In this document: one piece after another, positions 11,331 through 22,689 of the stretch
Numbering within the stretch: the stretch's first letter is position 1
Layout: each line of letters opens with the position of its first letter
Assembly: GCF_019279795.1 (NCBI RefSeq)
Contig: NC_056731.1
Span: 868,202,052-868,266,051, forward strand
Source: Protopterus annectens
Lineage: Eukaryota; Chordata; Ceratodontiformes; Protopteridae
Reading direction: 5' to 3'
Length of the DNA stretch: 64,000 nt
The notes under the pieces: model-generated
The model's database searches: none
What the model saw: the letters and a program-made list of their open reading frames with translations, nothing else
What the model was told of the DNA's origin: nothing
Made by a program: the position numbers and the translations under genes

Positions 11331-13289
11331 GGAAACGAAAAAGATTCCTGATAGTGTATTATGCTTTATCACTTGATAGATAAATGAGCGTTACATCTTT
11401 GTTACTACACTGTATACCAATCATTATACACTTTAAAAGGAATCGTATTTTGTTTATAATTTGCTCTTAACTTGAATAAACGTGCATTTATTTGTTTTAT
11501 TGTCTGATCTGCTTTTGTATAAAATCTGCTTTACACTACAGAAAGCACCTACCCTACAAGCTGTCAAATATTTTAATACTAAAAGTTACATTGTAACTCT
11601 AGGTCACATGACCTAGAATCAGGATGCAATTGGGCAGCTGCTCAGCCTACAGTAACCACAAGTAGGAGTTTACTGTGTTTTAATAAGCATAGTTCTGCTG
11701 AAGTAACCAAAGGAAAAACTTTTGTAATCTGCCCACTTTATATAATGGCAAAAAGAAATGGTGACAGAAGTCTTTGCACATTATCTTTTAAGTTGATACA
11801 GTAGATCTGAATAGTAGTAGAATAATGTACAAAAGAGGGCATGTTTGGCTTGCATACTAGTCAACTGCATGTAGATGTTTGTTTTGTCTGGGAATGGCAG
11901 AGTCAAAAGATATTAAACTTAAAAAAAAAAAAAAAAAAAAAAACTCCTGGTTGTTTTTTTGAGTAGAAGTACACAGTGGTTATTAACTTTGTGCAATTCT
12001 GCAGTGGTATTTATGCGCAGGAATTACTGTTACTCATGTATCTGGTTTAATTAGTGCTGAACTTGTAGTTTACAGCAGTCAAATATGCTAGTATAGTCTT
12101 GAAAGGGTGGGTCTAAGTCATGTGACTGACTGCAGAGCAGAGTTCATTTGGTTTGAAATGCCTTCCTCTCAAGTAGACTCATAAGAGAAAGACTTACTGC
12201 TGTTAAACTCTTGTCCGTTCTTCTTTTCTTGTTGCACATCCCCACTTATTCTTTTTCTTACTGCCTTGTGTCGTGCTGAGTACTTGGGTGGTGTAATGTA
12301 CTCTGCATCTACTTTTTAACTGGTTGGCTCTGTATACCTGTTTACCACCGTCTCTGTGATTTGCGGCAGAATTAATTGACATATTGTTTTACCTGGTGGG
12401 AGGGTGAGGGAGCAGTGGGCCATGGTGTGGCATGATGTGATGCAGTTGTTTGCAAATTTTAAGTAGAATCAGTGTAAAGGTTTCTGATTTAGTAGAGTCG
12501 TTGCCTTGTTTTGAAGTTTCAGATGTGCGCTTGCAGAAAGAATACTTTTGATAGCCCCAATTATTGGGGATACAGATTTGCAAAACTTCAGATTGCATTT
12601 TAGGTTTCTGGATCTCTGTTTTCACAGTTGGTAATCTTTAATATTTTACATCTTGTTAAAGCTGGACAACTAATATTGAGGTGGCTTTCAATGAGTGGAG
12701 ATTGGCCTTTTTTAAATACTGGTCAATGACCTGTGCATAATTAGAAAATTGTGTTTTTGACAAGTTAACAGCTCTGTTGCTTGGCGGTAGAATTCACAGT
12801 TGTAGATTACCCCTCTATTACATTTTCTCCTTTTGCTTGCACCGTTTTATCTTCCGTGTACAATCTACTTTTGATACTGAAATGTATTCCAGCATGGTTC
12901 AGGCCATGGATGCATTCTCACTGAACCATGAATTTTACCTGGTCGGAGCACTTTTGCAAAATAACTCTGTGCATACGGACTTACATACCTGCAACCCCCC
13001 CCCCCCAAAAAAAAAAATTGAATAAAATGATACACAGAAGAATGGTGTGAACCAACAATTTATATATGCACTATTCCTTTTGTAGAATTATTCTGTTAAG
13101 ACCCTGGACTCCTAGCTAATTGAAAATGTGTGTTTTTGATAAAAAAAAAAACAAAACAAAAAAAAAAAAACAAAACTGATCTGTTTACCAGATAGGAAAT
13201 GTCAAACCCATTCTTCTTGTATGTAGGACTCGAGATCTATGTGAAATAGGGGCATTTGTGATTAAATGTTTCTGTACTTGCAGCTTTCT

Positions 13290-13290
<1 letters not shown>
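11331..13290. other. No gene recognised; A/T-rich spacer
   Basis: About 2 kb without a convincing coding region. It holds an A23 tract at 11921-11943, a C/A homopolymer junction near 12997-13017 and an A-rich patch near 13141-13170. AATAAA-like signals occur (for example near 11474), but I cannot tie them to a gene. Confidence 0.5.
11921..11943 (+). repeat. A23 tract preceded by ATTAAA
   Basis: A run of 23 A begins four bases after ATTAAA (11912-11917). This looks like the tail of a retroposed RNA, but no source gene or target duplication is recognisable, so a simple homopolymer is equally possible. Confidence 0.4.

Positions 13291-13294
<4 letters not shown>

Positions 13295-13359
<65 letters not shown>
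13295..13359. repeat. (TA)n microsatellite
   Basis: About 32 uninterrupted TA units. It abuts the 3' end of the minus-strand L1-like LINE, so it may have grown from that element's A/T-rich tail. Confidence 0.97.
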
Positions 13360-13364
<5 letters not shown>

Positions 13365-13789
13365 ACTTTATTAAGCCATCACGAACATAAGCAATCATAC
13401 ATTTATGTAAATGAAAACCAACCACATCAACACAATCCAGGTTACAAGTATTTTACATCACAAGCCATGCTGACACTGCCAGTTGCAAGCGTTATACATA
13501 ATTTATAATCTACTCAATCATTTTCAGTCCAACATTACATAGTTCATTTAAGTCCTGCCTTCTTTTAAACTTCATTCCTCCCCTGTATGTATTGCTCCCA
13601 CAGTTCCCACATTTTCCCCATGTAGTTTGCTCCTACTCTTTTTCTATAGATCTCAGTTCCAGTAGTTTTATCTCTGTTACTATATTCGCTACTTCTAATG
13701 TAGTTGGTTTAGGTTTTTATTTTTATTTTGTAGTAATTGCTTTTTTGGCAGCCACTAAGAATTGCCTAGACATGGTAAGGCCATGGTGT

Positions 13790-16700
13790 GTCTAATCAGA
13801 TTCTGTATCGTAGCTCAGAAAAATAGTTTCCCTCGTCACACCAGTCTGCCCAACCAGCATTTCCGACAGTGCATCCTGCATGGAATCCTTAAAGGAAGCC
13901 AACCCACCACACTCCCAGAAAGTATGTTCTCAAGTACCTCTTTCTTCCCTGTCACACCGCCAACATTTTGTTGTCTACCTGAGGAAAAATTCTCTGGAGT
14001 CTACTTTGGGTATAAAAATGTCTATGTAAACATTTTCAAGGAAAAATCCTAAATCTAGATTCTTTTGCATGTTTGGGAGACGTACATAAATCCTCCATTT
14101 GTTTGTGAATTGCTTATCCAGTCTCTTTCCGATCCTTTCTAACCACTTCTAATTGTTATAGTTATCATGCGCTATTTTATGTGCTCTACCAATTCCTTTT
14201 TTAATGGCAGTTTCTGTTCTAGATTCTGCTAAAACCTCTAACAATGCTGCTCTTTCATTTAGGATCCCCCTATTTCTTTTTCTGCCAATACTGTGATAAT
14301 TCTTGAAGGGAAAGCTTTCCCTAACCTGCAGTACAAATAAATTCTTAGTCTCTCCCATTCTGTTACCTTTGCCTCTCTAGTTTGTTCTCAGTACTTTGGT
14401 TCCTTTGCCAGTTTTCTCCAGTAAATTCCAGCACCCTATTGTCTGTATCCCTAATTGCAGTCATCTCTATTAGCAGAATCTCCTTTCTCCATTCCTGTGT
14501 TGACTTAGTTCTTAGAATACTTTTTGCTACTTTCATGGATATAATCTTCTGTGTGATTTGTTTTCCTTAAAGGCCTGCATCCAAAAATACCAGTCTCTCC
14601 ATGTTTCGTGAGCTTTCTCTTCTTTCAACATAGTTTTCTGCTTGTGCTATGTATAGGAGCCTTAACTGTGTAGCTCTGAAATACCCCTTCATAGGTAGGT
14701 ACTAGGTTATCGGCCCAAGGGCCTACGTAAGCCTAGCAAGCAAGGTTCCATAGCTTACGCCACCCAAGAAAGTTATTTTCCTGTGCCACTGTCCAGCAGA
14801 GAGACAGAAGTGATCCCTGGGGTGTATTTCCTATTTCCCATCCACTCATCAAGATTTTTCTTGAAGAGTGCTAATGAAGAACTTTGCTTGACATAGATGG
14901 GTAGCTTGTTCCAGAGTATAGGAAATCTCTGGGACAGGAATCTATCCCTCCAGCGTGCCCTGTTTTATTGTGACAAGGTTTAGGTCCCTAGAGCGTGTAG
15001 CTCTGAGGGATTGGGATTTCTTTAGGTGTAGCCTGTCCAACAGCTTTGGGTTTGACATAGCTTTATATGTTAGGCAGAGATCACCTCTGAGTAGGCGATA
15101 TGCTACGGAGTAAAGCTGGAGTTTTTTGAGGCGGTCAATGTAGGGAATTTGAGGCCAGTAATCCTCTCTGTGAGGTACTTCTGTGGCCTTTCCAGCTGCT
15201 GCAGATGTCTTGAGGTACATTCCAAAAGGGGCATTGTACTCTATAATGGGTCTAATGAGTGACGAGTAGAGGGGAACAGTGACCTCTTTTTTTTTTTTTT
15301 TTTCCTGGATGAGAACCCTTTTATGATGTGTGCCACGTAGGACTTCCTGACTACTGTGGCGATGTGACTATCAAAGGAGAGACTACTGTCCCCCTGGGTT
15401 CCAAGGTCTCTTATCACGCATTTGGTGTTGAGTAGATTGCTGCCTATGTGGTAGTTCATGAGTACAGAGTTTTTACCAAAGGGGATGACACTGAACTTTT
15501 TGGCATTGAGCTTGAGGCCATGGCTCTGACACCAGGCATCTGTCTCAGTGAGGCCCTTCTGTAGGATGTCCACATCATTTGGGGACTTCACTATGGCTCC
15601 TAGTTTGTGGTTGTCCCAATCCTCTCTCTTCTACTGGGAGAATCCGTTTATCCCACTTGACTCATGCTGTCTTCCCCTCCCAGATAAAGTCCTTCAGCTC
15701 TTTATTAATTGCTTGACCCCTGGTTGACAAAATTATGCCTGGCCTGAGTGTAAGATTAAAGGGACTAAAAACATTTTGACTGCTTGTATCTTACTATACA
15801 TATAACAAAGCTTCCATTTTTTCAGTTTTTGTATCCTCTTTAGTCTCTTCCCACATATCCTTAACTGCCACACCAGAATCATTTTTAATTCATACTCCTA
15901 AATATTTCAATTTATCCTGCCCCCATATATATGGATACTGCTGAACATATTCATGTGTGGGTACATAATTTACCGCTATTGCCTTTGTTTTAGCTTCATT
16001 AATTTTGTATCCCAAAAAGATTTGAAACTGTCTCAAAATGTTCCACAATACTGTCTTTCTTTTGTCAAGTATAAAATATCATCTGCAAATAGAGCCAGCT
16101 TTTCTTGACTATGCTACCAATTTTATCATTGAATTTCGGAGCCACTTTTTTTCTTTGCCAGTGGTTGTAAATGTAATGCAAATAAAGAAGAAAGAGGACA
16201 TACCTGCCTGGTTCCTCTGCTCAAGCAGAAATGATCAGAATACCCCACCCACTTTAATTTTCAACTCTGATCTCTCGTATATGCTCCTAATCAACCTTAT
16301 AATTTCAGTAAATGCAAATGCTTCCTTTGCCCTGCTCGTAAAGTCTCCGCTTACTCAGTCAAAATTTTTCTCTGCATCAAGACCCAACAACAACAATGAT
16401 ATTTTCAAACATTCTGCTCCCTTCTGGGTCATCAGTGTTCTGTTAATGTTGTCAAATGTTTGCCTCCCTCTACAAAGCCACATTGATCCTTATCTATCAA
16501 TTTTGGCATTACATTTGCCATTCCTTTAGCCATTGTAGACATGAACACTTCATAATCTGTTTAGTATTGAAATGGGCCTGTATGAAGCTGGGTATGATGG
16601 ACTGTCACCCTGTTTAGGTATTACAACTACCACTGCTTTCTTCCAGGATGCTGGTACTTCTCCTCCTCTTAAAATACTGTTAAAATGTTTCAGTTTTTTC

Positions 16701-18003
16701 CCTCCTAGCTTCCAAACTTCCACAGGAATACCATCTATTCCTGGGGACTTTCCCGTAGATGGGTTATAAATCATTTATTATCTCATATCCTTGTATAGCC
16801 TAACAATCAGTAATTGGATCTACTCTATTTCTAACCTTAGCATATTTAATTCCATATTTCTCTAATTTATACAGAATTTCATAGAATTTCCGAAATATTT
16901 CTAATACTTGTACAGGATCTCTTGTTACCTTCCTTGATGTAGGCTTCCTTGGCTTGGCGACAGCACTTTTTCTACTTTTGTTGCCAGAGCCGTTGTGCTA
17001 AAAGTTTGTGCTCTACTGTTGTCAAAAAAAAAACATTTGCTTAACGACAATCTTTCTAAACTTGTGCATATTATTGAGGTAATCCCTTATTTTCTGCTTA
17101 ACATTCTGCAGTTGATCCTCTTCATGTTCTGCGAGATTCCCCCTATTCTGCAGTACTTTAACAATTGTCAGTGCCTGTAAATAATTATTGTTACTTCTTA
17201 ATCATAGCTCCCTTTCTTTTATTTTCACCCTATTTTTAAACTCCACCTTAATTTTATCCCACTTCCAATAGCTATATTTTCAGAGGAGATTTCTATCCTC
17301 CCTCATTGCTCCTGAATTTTCTCCACTACCCATTTCTTAAATTCCTTTCTTCCAACAGATGGGTGGGAAAGCGCTAAGAGTCCCATTACCCTGTGTTATA
17401 TATTTAGTTATTTGCACATGATCTGAAGTAGTTATTGGGTGTGTATCAAGACCTTCAGTTAAATGCACATGTTCTTGTGAAATAGAAATTCTGTCTAGCC
17501 TTGCCCAGTTTTTATATCTTGGGGAGTAATATGTAAATTCCACATGTTCCATGCCAAATATTTTCAGAAATTTCTTCAAAAATCTACCCTCCTTTGTTAA
17601 ACTTTCCCTTCTGGGCCTCCCAAACACACATTCAGTGTTGTAAATCACATTCCAGTCCCTACCTATAAGTAATATTCCTTGCTGAAAACTGATCATTTCT
17701 CCCTGAATTTTCTTAAAACTCCAATGTAGCAATTTTAGGTAGAACATAAATACATGCAGGTGTAATCCTCTTCCTTCCCTGTAGCTCCTTAGCACTACAA
17801 ATCTGCCATTTTTTTATCCTCTTCTATCATTATTGGAGCTCCTCTTGCAATTTAAGTACTCCTGTTTTTCTTTGTTCCAGGTATTCTGCTGAAATGACCA
17901 TCCCTGAAAATTTTTCTTTATCAAATTCACATGTTCGGTTCTTTCTAAGTGTGTGTCCTGTAACATATTTGTTTGCAGTCTACATTTTTTAATATAGTTC
18001 ACT
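13790..18003 (-). pseudogene. L1-like ORF2 (endonuclease-RT), broken and interrupted
   Basis: The endonuclease reads LQDTHLERTEHVNLI (about 17965-17920) and GRDWNVIYN (about 17665-17640), and RLDRISIS lies at about 17505-17480. The RT starts with GKSPGIDGIPVEVWK (about 16760-16710) and SYRPISILNRL (about 16585-16550). It continues with LDAEKNFD (about 16390-16365), GYKINEAKTKA (about 16010-15980) and KYLGV (about 15905). The equivalent of the YADD box near 16090 is garbled. C-terminal text after the CR1 insertion resumes with LRLLYIAQAENYV (about 14670-14630) and ends in the CWRC cluster. This enzyme nicks DNA and primes reverse transcription. Multiple stops make it inactive. Confidence 0.8.
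14690..15620 (-). mobile_element. CR1-group LINE fragment, 5'-truncated, inside the L1-like ORF2
   Basis: On the minus strand it begins just after the RT catalytic box, with KLGAIVKSPNDVDILQKGL (about 15610-15555). It continues through TDAWCQSHGLKLNAKK, RDLGTQGDSSLSFDSHI and IKGFSSR (about 15300), then YAPFGMYLKT (about 15240-15210), IDRLKKLQLYSVAYRLLRGD (about 15145-15085) and a FPILWNKLP block (about 14930-14900). This is the RT thumb and C-terminal end of Jockey/CR1/Rex1-group elements. A T17-rich run near 15284-15303 breaks the frame. The flanking L1-like ORF2 resumes on both sides, so this is an insertion. Confidence 0.75.
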
Positions 18004-18059
18004 ACTTTTATTCTTTTTTGTATTTGTCTGTGAGACTAATATTTAAAGACATCACAGTA

Positions 18060-18262
18060 AGCCGCTGTCCGGTTCGATTCTCAGCTGGAGCGTCTTCTGC
18101 GTGGAGACATGCGTGAATGGGTGTACCTTCGTTGAAGGTTGTGCGTCAGGGCTGGTAACTCTGCACATAAAAATCAACTACCAATCATTAGCGGACTGGA
18201 GTTCCGCTGTGGCGACCCCTAACCGGGAAAAGCCGAAAGACACAACAACAGAAAGCATGATT
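18060..18262 (+). mobile_element. SINE with RNA pol III B-box and RTE/BovB-type 3' tail
   Basis: GGTTCGATTCTC (18071-18082) matches the tRNA B-box. It is followed by a TTCTGCGTGGAG segment and ends in CCGCTGTGGCGACCCCTAAC and AAGCCGAAAG, a tail known from RTE/BovB LINEs and their dependent SINEs. The A-box side is truncated or too diverged. The element sits just upstream of ORF2 of the minus-strand L1-like LINE. No clear target duplication is visible. Confidence 0.75.
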
Positions 18263-19480
18263 GCAAGTTATTTGCACTTTTTATGTTTTACACTTTTTTG
18301 TTAAATGTCTAGTTCCAACTTTTGTTACATGCGTACACTGTTTGACAGGTTGAACTTTTTATACAGTTTTTTGCCATGTCCATTTGAGCCTATGTTCCCA
18401 TCTTGCAAAACTTTTTTATTAAAGGCCTTCAAACAAAAAAAAAAAAGCACACCCTGATAACCCCCTTAAAACCTGTTAACTTAATATTAATGCATACAAC
18501 TATGTACATCTTCAAATACTAAGTTTTACCCTCCTACTAGGAACAAAAGTCCCAAACTGGCAGCCACACACAGACTTGAGTTGGCATGTTTAACCTTTCT
18601 TTTAGGTTGACACATTGTGAAGTCTGTGCTTCTAAGTGCTAATTGATTTGGTCTTTTCTTTATAGATGGGAAAACCCCCAGAATGCTTTTAGAGAACATT
18701 ATCTCCTTACCAGTTTTTCTTTCTCTCTCTTTTTTTTTTTTTTTTTTTTTTTTCATTCAGTTAATCACTCTCCGGATTGTAGCCAGTTTCTCTTTATCAG
18801 ATTGTGTCCATGGAAACATGAAGAATTGCTACTTGACTATACATGCATTCGCTAGAAAAAAAGCCTCATAATCAATATTCCTTTTCATTTACTTGATTAC
18901 TCCTAAAACTTATTACTAAAACAATCTAATGTTCTTAATCCAGTCATTCCCCATGCAAGAATGTTTGTTTATTTTACCATGCTCTCTTAACCAGGCTTTT
19001 TTTTCATTGCATTGCCTACATTTCTTAAAACTGAGCAAGAAGAAAGAGAGAAGGGAGAAAGAAAAGGAACGGAAGCATGTGTTTACAATTCCCATTACAC
19101 TTTTTTAAAATAACTGAAATATCTTTACTTTGTAGCATGCAAAGAACCCTACACCACAAAAAGAGAGCTAGTAAGGAAGAAAAATCTTCACTTAAAGTTC
19201 TCACACTTCTTCCCCTCCCTAAAGCATTATTTCAAACATTATTGACATGACCTAGGGCATATTCTTTAGAATCCCCCACAAGTCCAGCACATTCTGAAAG
19301 TCCAGTATTTCCAGATTTGCTTGTTCCGTCATTTCACACACAATTATTGTTTAATCCCACATTGTTACTGATTTTATTACTGTTCATCTCCATCTCCCAA
19401 GTGCTGTTTTCTTCATTTCCAACATACTCTCGACTGTTCTAGTCAACTCTCATGTTCCCTTCTTTCACTCCCAGCATTTT
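18263..19480. other. Unassigned part of the L1-like LINE (ORF1-ORF2 region)
   Basis: No readable domain on either strand. It holds an A12 run near 18435 and a T-run near 18730-18752. By position it lies between ORF1 and ORF2 of the LINE, but at 1.2 kb it is longer than a usual spacer, so another old insertion may be hidden here. Confidence 0.4.
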
Positions 19481-20105
19481 CAGTTTCGAAAATTGGAAAT
19501 GGTTTAACCGGTACAGATCTCTGCGGTCTTTATTACCAGAACAAGAAGAAGCAGAATATCTTTCACAGCACACTGTTTGTTGGACAAACTTCTGTATTTC
19601 CTCCTTTGCATGTACTTTATTAAAAATAATTTTGTCCCTCCAGGAAAGAATACTTTGAAGACAGCTGGGTGCAGCAGTTTGAATCTCTCACCTACATCTC
19701 AACATTCCCTGATAGTGGAGTAAATTTGCTTCTCTTCTGCCTGGTGTACTTGTCATTCTCCACAAATACTCTGCTGTTTCCCACTTTTAGTACTTTGTCC
19801 TTCTGCCACAGTTCTGTGAGAATTAACTCCTCCTGATGGTAGGATTTCATCTTTACTGTTAATGGTCTAGGTTGCTTTCTCATAGCCAGATTTGGAGCAC
19901 ACATATGATGGGCCCTTTCAACTAACAACTCTTGCTGTGGATCATCAGTCCAGTTGCTTATTTGTGCTTTCATAAAATTAATGCAGTCTGTTCTTTCCGG
20001 CTTCTCTGGTATAGCTGAAAATCTCTGGTTCTATTATTTTTGAAACCTCTCTTCTTGAGCAGTCTCATTCAGCCAGCCGTCTTCATTTCAAACACTCTCT
20101 CTTTT
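19480..20105 (-). pseudogene. L1-like ORF1 C-terminal part
   Basis: ORF1 proteins bind LINE RNA. On the minus strand the text RFSAIPEKPERTDCINFM (about 20030-19970) leads into a 93-codon open stretch (19973-19692). That stretch has ERAHHM, RPLTVKM and FTPLSGN, matching the RRM/CTD layout of L1 ORF1 (the ER.HR, RP.IVKF and R..F.P blocks). Downstream, RFKLLHPAVFKVFFPGGTK lies in a shifted frame. An A-run on this strand (T20 at about 20104-20124 on plus) marks the boundary with the DIRS copy to the right. The N-terminal coiled coil is missing or unreadable. Confidence 0.75.
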
Positions 20106-20244
20106 TTTTTTTTTTTTTTTGCAGCTTTATCACCTCATCCGAATCATTTTGTTTGTCTTGATGTACTCCATCAGTGTTTGGTTTATTTTAACCAGTCAGT
20201 GAACAGCTATGTTGTCTTCCTGTAAGTTACTGGAATTCATGTCT

Positions 20245-20898
20245 GGATCTGATAGAGACTCCAGGGCATTGGATAAATGGAGTAAGAAGGTTTACACTTC
20301 TGCAACCTTGGCCATTAGGGCTTTAAACTGCCAGTTTCATATGTTAAAGTATCAACAACATGTTATTGGGTTGCTTAAACAGAAAAATGATGATTCCTGA
20401 CTGTGCTGAAAATAAAGAATTACAAGATTTAATGCATTCTGCTGAACAGGTTGGTAAACATACTTTGCAATGTGGATTTGATTCAGTAGAGGCCTCTTGC
20501 AGGGCTGCTGTTTCTGGGTCTGTACCCAGAAGGCTTGCTTGGCTTAAGGAGCAATCTTTGCCTGATCATGTTAAAGTTAAACTGTTGGATGCTCCCTTAA
20601 ATCAGGACCACCTGTTTGGCAAGAAAGCTGAGAAAGTTGTTAAAAAGATGGAAGATAAAGTTAAATATATGCAAACTTGTTAAAGATTTCTTGCAAGTTC
20701 AGCCTCCTAGATTTAGTAGGCATTGGCCCTTTAAGAATTGGTCCTTTCCAGCCCCTTCCATGTCTTCTCAAGCCAAACCCAGACGCAGCAGAAACCCCAG
20801 ATTTCAGTCCCAGGGGGGACACAACTAAGCAGTGGGGGATTTCCGCACCCAAATCTGGGAGTAGTAAGACTTCCCCATTTGGAAAACTATCTCAATGA
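20245..20898 (+). pseudogene. DIRS-A2 gag, C-terminal part
   Basis: It encodes the C-terminal half of gag with the blocks DSRALDKWSKKVYTSATLA (about 20250-20310), ALNCQFHMLKYQQ, HTLQCGFDSVEASCRAAV (about 20457-20512), WLKEQSLPDHVK (about 20538-20575) and FLQVQPPRFSR (about 20688-20722), ending in a basic Ser/Pro/Arg tail. Frameshifts lie near 20395 and 20680. The stop TGA at 20896-20898 overlaps the pol ATG in the tetranucleotide ATGA. The N-terminal Cys/His part is absent because the copy is truncated. Confidence 0.8.
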
Positions 20899-22600
20899 CT
20901 TGTTTTTAAAACTTCCAAGCACTTCCCAACTGAATGCTCCTTTAGGCAGAAAGATTGGTCTGCAGGCCAAAAACTCTGAACTCATTACCCAGGACAAATG
21001 GGTTTTAAAGAGTGTCCCAAGGATACAGATTACATTTCCACACATTACCAACACCAAGTGAGTGGCCAGATCTACCCCTATATCAGTGAGCGAAGGCCCA
21101 AAATCAAGTACTCTCTCTCTCTCTCTCAAGCATGGGGGCTATTCAGTTGGTACCAGAAGAGGAAAAGGGACAAGGTTTCTATTAAGAGACTTTTCCTGGT
21201 ACCCAGAAAAGGCAATACATGGCGTACTATCCTGGACCTTTCTTTAAACACCTTTCTGGTGATTCCAAAATTCAAAATGTTTGACTTCACCAGCTGCTTC
21301 CTATGCTAGGCAAAGAGGCATGGTTGGCAACACAAGACTTAAAAGAAGCATACCTGCACATCCCTATTAGGGAGTCTTGCAGTAGATGCCTGCGTTTCAA
21401 CGCAGGCTACATGTACTATCAGTTTTCTGCACTGCCTTTTGGCTTATCTACTTTGCCCAGGGTATTCACAAAGTGTCTAGCTCCAGTAATTGCATTTTGC
21501 AGGCAAAGAAATATTCAAATATACCCATACCTGGACGATTGTCTAATTCAGGCAGAAAGCAATGGACATACTTTTGAATCATCTGACCTTTGTTCAAAGG
21601 GTGCTGACTTGTCTGGGGTACACCATAAACGAAAAGAAATCTCACCTGGTACCCTGTCAAATTATATTCCTGGGAGCAAGCTTGAATGCAACTTCCCAGA
21701 TGGCTTTCCTCACGCCAGAGAAACGGATTCATTTGACAACCTACTTAAAGTGACCACAAAAACCCAGTTATCTGCAAGGCAAATACTGCAAGTCTTGGGG
21801 TTCATGGCCTCCTGCATTCTTCTAATTCCATATGCAAGGCTGCATATGAGGAAACTACAATGGTATCTCAAAAGCCTATGGTGTCCACATTAACAGGATC
21901 TAGAAGCAATGATTCCTATCATACCTTGCCTATGCCTAGAGTTCCTTTGGTGGGCAGAGGCCTGCCACCAAAACAGGGGACTACCATTCACACTACCTCC
22001 TGCTGCCAAACCTTAACAGATGCATCAGACTATGCATGGGGGGCTCACCTAGCAGGGAAATGCATTCAGGGCAAATGGAACCCAAGTCAAATGCACTTGC
22101 ACATAAATCAAAAGGAAATGTTAGCTGTACAGAATGCTCTGACAGTCTTCAAGGACCACATTCTTCCAGGACAACTAATGGTAAAGATGGACAACACCAC
22201 TGTTATGTGGTACATAAACAGGCAGGGGGGAACACATTCTTACCCCCTCTGCAGACTAGCCATGGCATTGTGCAACACAGCCTTGAGCTACCAAGTGAAT
22301 CTACAAGCTCAATTCCTGCGAGGAAAACTAAATACACTGGCAGACGGACTAAGCAGAAACCTCATGGACCCACCTGTTTGCCTCCCCACAGAACTATCAA
22401 TTGGACAAATTTTGCACAAGGATTCCCCACAAGCTAGTTTGGAAAGTGGATGCTCTATCCTTCAGTTGGAAAAACCTATCAGTTTGCCTTTCCTCCTCTG
22501 CCTCTACTCTCCAAGGTACTACTAAAGATTAAACAGGACAAACCAAGGATGACTTTAATTGCACCAGACTGGCCACAACAACACTGGTACCACCTCTTGC
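20895..22600 (+). pseudogene. DIRS-A2 pol: RT, RNase H, Dam-like domain, broken
   Basis: The RT has FLVPRKGNTWRTILDLS (about 21197-21247), DLKEAYLHIPI (about 21340-21370), FSALPFGLST (about 21422-21455) and the catalytic YPYLDDCL (about 21520-21545). RNase H shows LTDASDYAWGAHLAG (about 22013-22055), a QKEMLAVQNA block containing the catalytic Glu (about 22110-22140) and DNTTVMWYINRQGG (about 22190-22230). The last domain includes LSFSWKN-like and IAPDWPQQHWY text (about 22450-22590). Stops and frame changes occur between about 20900 and 21300, and near 21580, 21890 and 22365. Confidence 0.85.
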
Positions 22601-22689
22601 GTAGTGTCATGTTTGGCCCCATGGCACCTGCCTCAGACTCCTTCCCTGTTGTCTCAGCAGGAGAACCCGATTCTGCACACTCGCCTGCA

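Larger units (their letters stand above)
13360..20105 (-). mobile_element. L1/Tx1-like LINE, interrupted, minus strand
   Basis: Read on the minus strand, an ORF1 C-terminal part (about 20105-19480) is followed by ORF2 with an AP-endonuclease domain (18003-17340), RT (about 16800-15640) and a C-terminal CWRC...H.FW.C cluster (about 13960-13900). The element ends in AATAAAG close to 13365-13375. It is interrupted by a CR1-group fragment (about 14690-15620) and by a SINE (about 18060-18262). With the insertions removed it is about 5.6 kb, near full length for an L1-type element. Stops are frequent. Confidence 0.8.

Noticed and set aside
12389..13025. Small open frames as possible host exons
   Set aside because: No domain, no codon bias visible by eye and no consistent splice sites. 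Support is insufficient.
13266..13508. Open frame with a Tyr/Ile repeat
   Set aside because: It comes from the (TA)n tract and has no other coding evidence.
18060..18262. Possible functional tRNA gene because of the GGTTCGATTC B-box
   Set aside because: There is no A-box or cloverleaf at the right spacing, and the 3' part is a BovB-type tail, so it is a SINE.
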